Shown here: positions 59,545-64,000 of the stretch, piece by piece | Layout: each line of letters begins with the position of its first letter | How positions within the stretch are numbered: position 1 is the first letter of the stretch | NCBI GenBank assembly: GCA_963971535.1 | Contig: OZ020587.1 | Coordinates: forward strand, 163,969,140-164,033,139 | Direction of reading: 5' to 3' | Source of the DNA: Notolepis coatsorum | Taxonomy: Eukaryota; Chordata; Actinopteri; Aulopiformes; Paralepididae | Length of the DNA stretch: 64,000 nt | Program-made: the position numbers and the translations under genes | Notes under the pieces: model-generated | Seen by the model: the letters and a program-made list of their open reading frames with translations, nothing else | Told to the model about the DNA's origin: nothing | The model's database searches: none

Positions 59545-59577
59545 ATACACACATGGCAAAGAGCACCCCATAGTTGG
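59428..59577. repeat. (AT)n hairpin with inverted flanks (copy B)
   Basis: Same arrangement as 26583-26755. Its right flank runs directly into the BEL/Pao LTR. Confidence 0.85.
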
Positions 59578-60254
59578 TGTGGGAGCTATTAACTATTTTT
59601 ACATTTATTTGTTATGTGATTTTGTAGTATCAATTTGTTTACGGCCATATTATTTAAGTTATTATGAGTCGCAGCTAAATGCTTTTACTTTGAAGGGGTT
59701 CTGGGCAATTGGGAAGCACAGCTGGGTGTATTTAGGTAATTAGAGGCAATAGCACAGTGGGCATCAGGGAAGGTATATGGTTTTTACCAGCGTCAGGAGA
59801 TCATATAGAATCAAACATAATTTTTCTGTATTCTTTGATTAACAGACAATAAATGCCACAAAACTGTCAAATGCTGTCTGGACAATGGACTTCCTGATCT
59901 GCGTGAGATTCGCTGCCCTGGTGCTTCAGTGGCTTTTTAGTTTTTATTAGTTGTTGTTGACAAATAGCCACTACATAAAGTAAAAACCGTTCCTTATTGA
60001 AGCGGACACTTTTTATCGTTGTTTTGGATTTTTGCCGTTGGACGTTTTGGACATGGAAACACCACGCTCAAACGGAGGATCATTCATCAGAGGACATGGA
60101 TGCTGGCGTTCCAGCGTTTGGTCTGGAGATCGAAGACTATGATCAGTGACTTTTATGAAGCTTGAATTGCCTTGGATCAACCTGTTAAAGACACGATCGG
60201 AGAACGGAGGACCACACGGTCTAATGGACGTCGCACTCGAACAGAACAACATCA
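59578..60254 (+). repeat. Probable 5' LTR of a BEL/Pao element
   Basis: Homology to copy A stops at TAGTTGG, and a sequence starting TGTGGGAGC follows. A CA end at about 60253-60254 is followed within a few bases by TGG (60259), as expected for a primer-binding site. The 3' LTR lies beyond the window, so the boundaries are inferred. Confidence 0.5.
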
Positions 60255-60422
60255 TTGTTGGTATGTGAAGAATAATCCGTCAGCTTTATTGGAAAAAGGC
60301 AAACTTATTGGAGTGACTGAATTATTGTCTCGCGACGCTAAATGATGTTGATGAATATTGGGAGTTGTTGAACTTCATTGTAAAGACATTCATTCATAAA
60401 TCTCCGACGTGAAGTTGGCTGT

Positions 60423-63400
60423 ATGAACCAATCAGACAGTATGGAGCAGCTGGTTGGGACATATGAGACAACGCCTGTGGTTGGTTCAAACGTTGCAAGT
60501 GTGGAGAATGTTGCTCCGCCCAAGCCCTCTGTAAAACGGGGCATCAAGTTTACCGCAAAAGGGTTGGCATTTTACATGCAAACATGCCAAGAAAAGAGGT
60601 CTGCAAAAATCAAACAGGCCAAGAAATACATTGAACCAATACGTACCTTGCTGAAATCTACTGACAATGTGAACTATGTGCAAGCTCATTTGAGTAACTT
60701 CATCAATTGTTATGAGGACGCTAAGGACATGCATGAGTCTTTCATAAATATGGATTTGCCTGAGGAAGAGGTTAAAAGGCAAAATACATGTTTCAATGCA
60801 ACAATAATGAAATTTTGTAATTTCACAGAGGATGTAAGGGTTTGGTTGTCTGCTGCTGGGCACCCTCAGGTGGAATCGAATGCAAATATTGACAATGAAA
60901 CTAATGATGTTGTTGAAACAAATGAAGATGATGATGAGGCTCAATCTAAACAAAGTGTTGCTATTGATGATATCAATCCTGAGGACAGTGCCTCTAACAT
61001 TTCATGTACAAATGAAAAGCAACAAAAGCCACACTCCAGTGTATCAAAGACATCATCCACCGCGTCTACCAGGCTAAAGGCGGAGGCTGACAAAGCATCA
61101 CTACTAGAGCGGATGAAAGCCTTAAAAAGGAAACATGAGTTGGAAACAAAGCAGGAGGAACTGAGGGCAAAGCAGGAGGAACTAAGGAAGGAAAAGGAAC
61201 AGTTTGCTCTGGAAACTGACCTAGCTGCAGCCAATGCGAAAATCAATGTGCTGGAAACCAATTCAAAATGTAACTCTAAAAGGTCGGATGGAATGAACTC
61301 GTATCTGGACAAGAATATAGCTCAAAGAATGACAGGCCAACTCAATCCTCAAGCTGGTCAATTTGTCCCGCAGGGAAATAACATGCAAAATGAATTTCAT
61401 CCTGAGGCCCAGGCTGTCACTGTAAGGCCCAAAGGACCATCACAGACTGTCAGGCCTAAACAAATGGCAGTATTACAGACGGACCTCAGACCACTATACA
61501 CTCAGGCACCAACACAAGTGGTTCATGATGCTCAACAGACAGGACGAGCATCCTCCCTGAATATGGCATGCAATAATGACACCCAAAATGACATTGTGAA
61601 TATCATGCAACGCCAAACTGACATCACTACAATGTTGGTACAGCAAAATTTGGCATCTTCTCTACCAGTGAGAAATATAGCCATATTTGATGGTGATCCT
61701 CTTCAGTATCATTCCTTCATCAGATCCTTTGAAAATTGTGTTGAGGTTAAAACTGACAATGCAAGTGATTGTTTACACTTTTTAGAGCAGTACACCAGGG
61801 GACAACCAAGAGACCTGGTGAAAAGCTGTCAGCACCTACCCTCTGTTCAGGGATATCAACGCGCTAAATCCCTGCTTGCTGAACATTTTGGAAATGAATA
61901 CAAAATTGCTTCTGCTTATATGGACAAAATTGATAGCTGGCCTCTGGTTAAAGATGAAGATGTAAAGTCATTACAATCATTTTCTCTGTTCTTGCGAGAA
62001 TGCTCTAATTTAACACAGAGAATCATGCAAATGAATGAGTTGGACATGCCATCAAACCTCAGGAACATTGTGATGAAGCTTCCTTATAAGCTGAGGGAGA
62101 AATGGAGGAACGTCGCATGTGATTTGCAGGAGCAACGTGGTTGCAGAGCACTATTTATTGACCTTGTGAACTTTGTTGAAAAACAAGTTAGAATTGTCTC
62201 TGATCCACTGTTTGGAAATATTCAGGATTCAAAATGTACCAGCCGCAACAAACCCCCCATTGACAGTCAACCAAGGCAAAGGAAACGGAGCACCTTTGCC
62301 ACCAGCGTCACTGCAATGAAAGAAGGAAACAACAAAAGGTACATGGATAATAAGATCAAGTCCTTCTCTGCCCAAAGTCACATCAAATGCTGTTTATTCT
62401 GCCAACGAACAAGTCACTCACTTGAAAAATGCTCACAGTTTAAGTTAAAGATACAAAAGGACAAAATCCATTTCATAAAGGAGCATGGAATTTGTTTTGG
62501 TTGCTTGAAAGTGGGACACATAAGCAAAGACTGCAGGAGTCGATTGGATTGCAGTGTGTGTCAGCAAAAGCATCCATCAGTCCTACACATTGAGCAGAAG
62601 GGTATAAGTACACCTTTTAATAAGGCAGAAGAGCCTGTGAGCCATCTGAGTGTAACATCTGTTCAGTCTCAAACATGTGGCCGTATAGGGGCCGGAGATG
62701 AGGACAATGCTGTGTTTTCGATTGTTGCAGTTCAAGTGAAAAGCCAAGTGACTGACAGAGTTGTGCAGACATATGCATTCTTGGATCCCGGAGGTTCCAG
62801 TACTTTTTGCACTCATAACCTGGCAAAGAGACTGGGGCTAAGTGGCAAGCCAGCCAATATTCTATTACGAACAATGGGGCAAGAGAAAATTGTGAGCACC
62901 AATGTATTGTCTCACTTGGAAGTGTCTGGCATAGATAAGGAGGATTTTATTGAATTGCCCAATGTCTTAACCCAAAGAGCTATGCCAGTGTCACGTGTGA
63001 ACATTCCACGTCAGGATGATGTGGAAAAATGGTCTTACTTGAGTAACATAAAGCTGCACGACTTGAATGCAGATGTGGATTTGCTCATCGGAACTGATGC
63101 AGCAAAAGTAATGGAACCATGGGAGCTGATCAACAGCCAAGGTGAAGGACCATATGCAGTCAGAACAAGAGTCGGCTGGGTCATAAATGGACCACTTAGG
63201 AGTGGAAGTAACAGCAGAGTTAAGACTGGCTGCTCTGTTGTCACAACAAATCGAATATGTGTGGAACATCTGGAAGAAATGCTCATGAAGCAATACAACC
63301 ATGATTTTAATGAAAAAACATCAGAGGGGTCATTGGAAATGTCAAGGGAGGAAATTCAATTCATGAAGATAATGAGAAGAACAACAGAGTTGAAAGATGG

Positions 63401-64000
63401 ACATTATTACATTGACTTACCTTTCAGAGAAGAGGAACCGGTCTTGCCAAATAATCGCTGTGTTGCAGAGCAGCGACTTCAAGGCCTGAAAAGGAAATTT
63501 GAAAAGAACATCAAGTTTAAAGAGGAGTACACCTCATTTATCAATGATATGCTGGTTCAAGGTTATGCTGAAGTTGTACCCATTGAACAGCTGGAACAAG
63601 ATGAGGGAAAAGTGTGGTACATTCCCCACCATGGAGTACATCACCCCACCAAAGGAAATCTGAGGGTTGTATATGACTGTGGAGCCTCATTCAAAGGAAC
63701 ATCTCTGAACTGTCAGCTCTTGCAGGGCCCCGATCTCACCAACACTCTTATGGGGGTCCTCATTCGCTTCAGGAAAGAGCCTGTCGCAATCATGGCTGAC
63801 ATCAAGGCCATGTTTCATCAGGTGCGGGTGCCTGATAAACATGTGAACTTTCTTCGCTTTCTTTGGTGGCCTCAGGGCAACACTGACCAGGAACCAAGGG
63901 AATATCGAATGAGGGTACATTTGTTTGGAGCTGTTTCGTCCCCCAGTTGCGCCAATTACGCCTTGAGGCGAACTGCAGAGGACAATGCAACTCACTTCCC
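60423..64000 (+). CDS. BEL/Pao retrotransposon Gag-Pol polyprotein, open to the window end
   Basis: A single uninterrupted frame of about 1192 codons runs from ATG 60423 to the end of the window with no stop. Order: an N-terminal region, an acidic stretch, a lysine/glutamate coiled coil (about residues 228-285, LETKQEELRAKQEELRKEKE), a DUF1759-type Gag domain (from about 419, IAIFDGDPLQYHSFIRSFE), two zinc knuckles (about 655-700, including CFGCLKVGHISKDC), a retropepsin-like DUF1758 domain with FLDPGGSSTF near 786, and the start of the reverse transcriptase (from about 1080, VVYDCGASFKGTSLN and ADIKAMFHQV). The protease has DPG where many families have DSG. The RT catalytic YxDD block, RNase H and integrase are beyond the window. 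Gag and Pol share one frame, as is common in BEL/Pao. The open frame suggests a young element. Confidence 0.88.
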   Translation, partial: MNQSDSMEQLVGTYETTPVVGSNVASVENVAPPKPSVKRGIKFTAKGLAFYMQTCQEKRSAKIKQAKKYIEPIRTLLKSTDNVNYVQAHLSNFINCYEDAKDMHESFINMDLPEEEVKRQNTCFNATIMKFCNFTEDVRVWLSAAGHPQVESNANIDNETNDVVETNEDDDEAQSKQSVAIDDINPEDSASNISCTNEKQQKPHSSVSKTSSTASTRLKAEADKASLLERMKALKRKHELETKQEELRAKQEELRKEKEQFALETDLAAANAKINVLETNSKCNSKRSDGMNSYLDKNIAQRMTGQLNPQAGQFVPQGNNMQNEFHPEAQAVTVRPKGPSQTVRPKQMAVLQTDLRPLYTQAPTQVVHDAQQTGRASSLNMACNNDTQNDIVNIMQRQTDITTMLVQQNLASSLPVRNIAIFDGDPLQYHSFIRSFENCVEVKTDNASDCLHFLEQYTRGQPRDLVKSCQHLPSVQGYQRAKSLLAEHFGNEYKIASAYMDKIDSWPLVKDEDVKSLQSFSLFLRECSNLTQRIMQMNELDMPSNLRNIVMKLPYKLREKWRNVACDLQEQRGCRALFIDLVNFVEKQVRIVSDPLFGNIQDSKCTSRNKPPIDSQPRQRKRSTFATSVTAMKEGNNKRYMDNKIKSFSAQSHIKCCLFCQRTSHSLEKCSQFKLKIQKDKIHFIKEHGICFGCLKVGHISKDCRSRLDCSVCQQKHPSVLHIEQKGISTPFNKAEEPVSHLSVTSVQSQTCGRIGAGDEDNAVFSIVAVQVKSQVTDRVVQTYAFLDPGGSSTFCTHNLAKRLGLSGKPANILLRTMGQEKIVSTNVLSHLEVSGIDKEDFIELPNVLTQRAMPVSRVNIPRQDDVEKWSYLSNIKLHDLNADVDLLIGTDAAKVMEPWELINSQGEGPYAVRTRVGWVINGPLRSGSNSRVKTGCSVVTTNRICVEHLEEMLMKQYNHDFNEKTSEGSLEMSREEIQFMKIMRRTTELKDGHYYIDLPFREEEPVLPNNRCVAEQRLQGLKRKFEKNIKFKEEYTSFINDMLVQGYAEVVPIEQLEQDEGKVWYIPHHGVHHPTKGNLRVVYDCGASFKGTSLNCQLLQGPDLTNTLMGVLIRFRKEPVAIMADIKAMFHQVRVPDKHVNFLRFLWWPQGNTDQEPREYRMRVHLFGAVSSPSCANYALRRTAEDNATHF

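Larger units (their letters stand above)
41445..59577 (+). repeat. Direct segmental duplication, copy B
   Basis: Matches copy A (5734-26740) in order and orientation. Features unique to this copy are a hAT-type element at 41908-43093, a SINE at 43642-44149, a more complete LINE and following DNA to 46063, a 318-bp loss in SAM exon 4 and disabling changes in the transposase-like gene. The homology ends where the BEL/Pao element begins. Confidence 0.93.

Overview
The window is repeat-dense vertebrate DNA and almost certainly comes from a teleost fish. The evidence is spliceosomal introns with GT-AG borders, tRNA-headed SINEs, L2/CR1-type LINE fragments (one with a TTTACA-type tail and one with a TTGAC-type tail), a chromodomain Ty3/gypsy element, a BEL/Pao element, hAT-type elements and foldback MITEs, and long CA, TC and AT microsatellites. 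No bacterial-style operon is present. The species cannot be fixed from the sequence alone.

Layout. (1) 1-4900 is an inverted repeat with arms of about 2.3 kb around a loop near 2299-2588. Its right edge overlaps a candidate minus-strand gene with three phase-consistent exons (4600-5188). (2) 5734-26740 (copy A) and 41445-59577 (copy B) are a direct duplication of one segment of about 18-21 kb. Each copy carries LINE fragments, a minisatellite of about 43 bp units, a promoter-like CpG-rich stretch, an intronless gene for a C2H2 zinc-finger plus CMC (CACTA/EnSpm-like) DDE transposase protein, and directly downstream a six-exon gene with a SAM-like domain. (3) 26860-28020 is a tandem array of units of about 310-330 bp, each with an internal foldback. 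(4) 28842-40620 is an 11.8 kb inverted repeat of GC-rich, apparently non-coding elements. Each arm carries two 5S-rRNA-like sequences. The spacer is a satellite with a four-monomer higher-order repeat. (5) 59578-64000 is the 5' part of a BEL/Pao retrotransposon with an uninterrupted reading frame that runs off the window.

The two duplicate copies have decayed in complementary ways. Copy A keeps an intact 881-residue transposase-like ORF, but its SAM gene is split in the last coding exon by a young Ty3/gypsy element (419-bp LTRs that differ at about three sites). Copy B has a nonsense change, a frameshift and a 22-bp deletion in the transposase gene. Its SAM gene keeps all six exons and its stop but has lost 318 bp in frame from exon 4. 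Copy-specific insertions give an internal timeline: gypsy and one SINE in A; one SINE, one hAT-type element and the BEL/Pao element in B.

The best candidates for something undescribed are the linked transposase plus SAM gene pair and the palindromic 5S-like element embedded in a higher-order satellite. All calls rest on reading the sequence; no database comparison was run.
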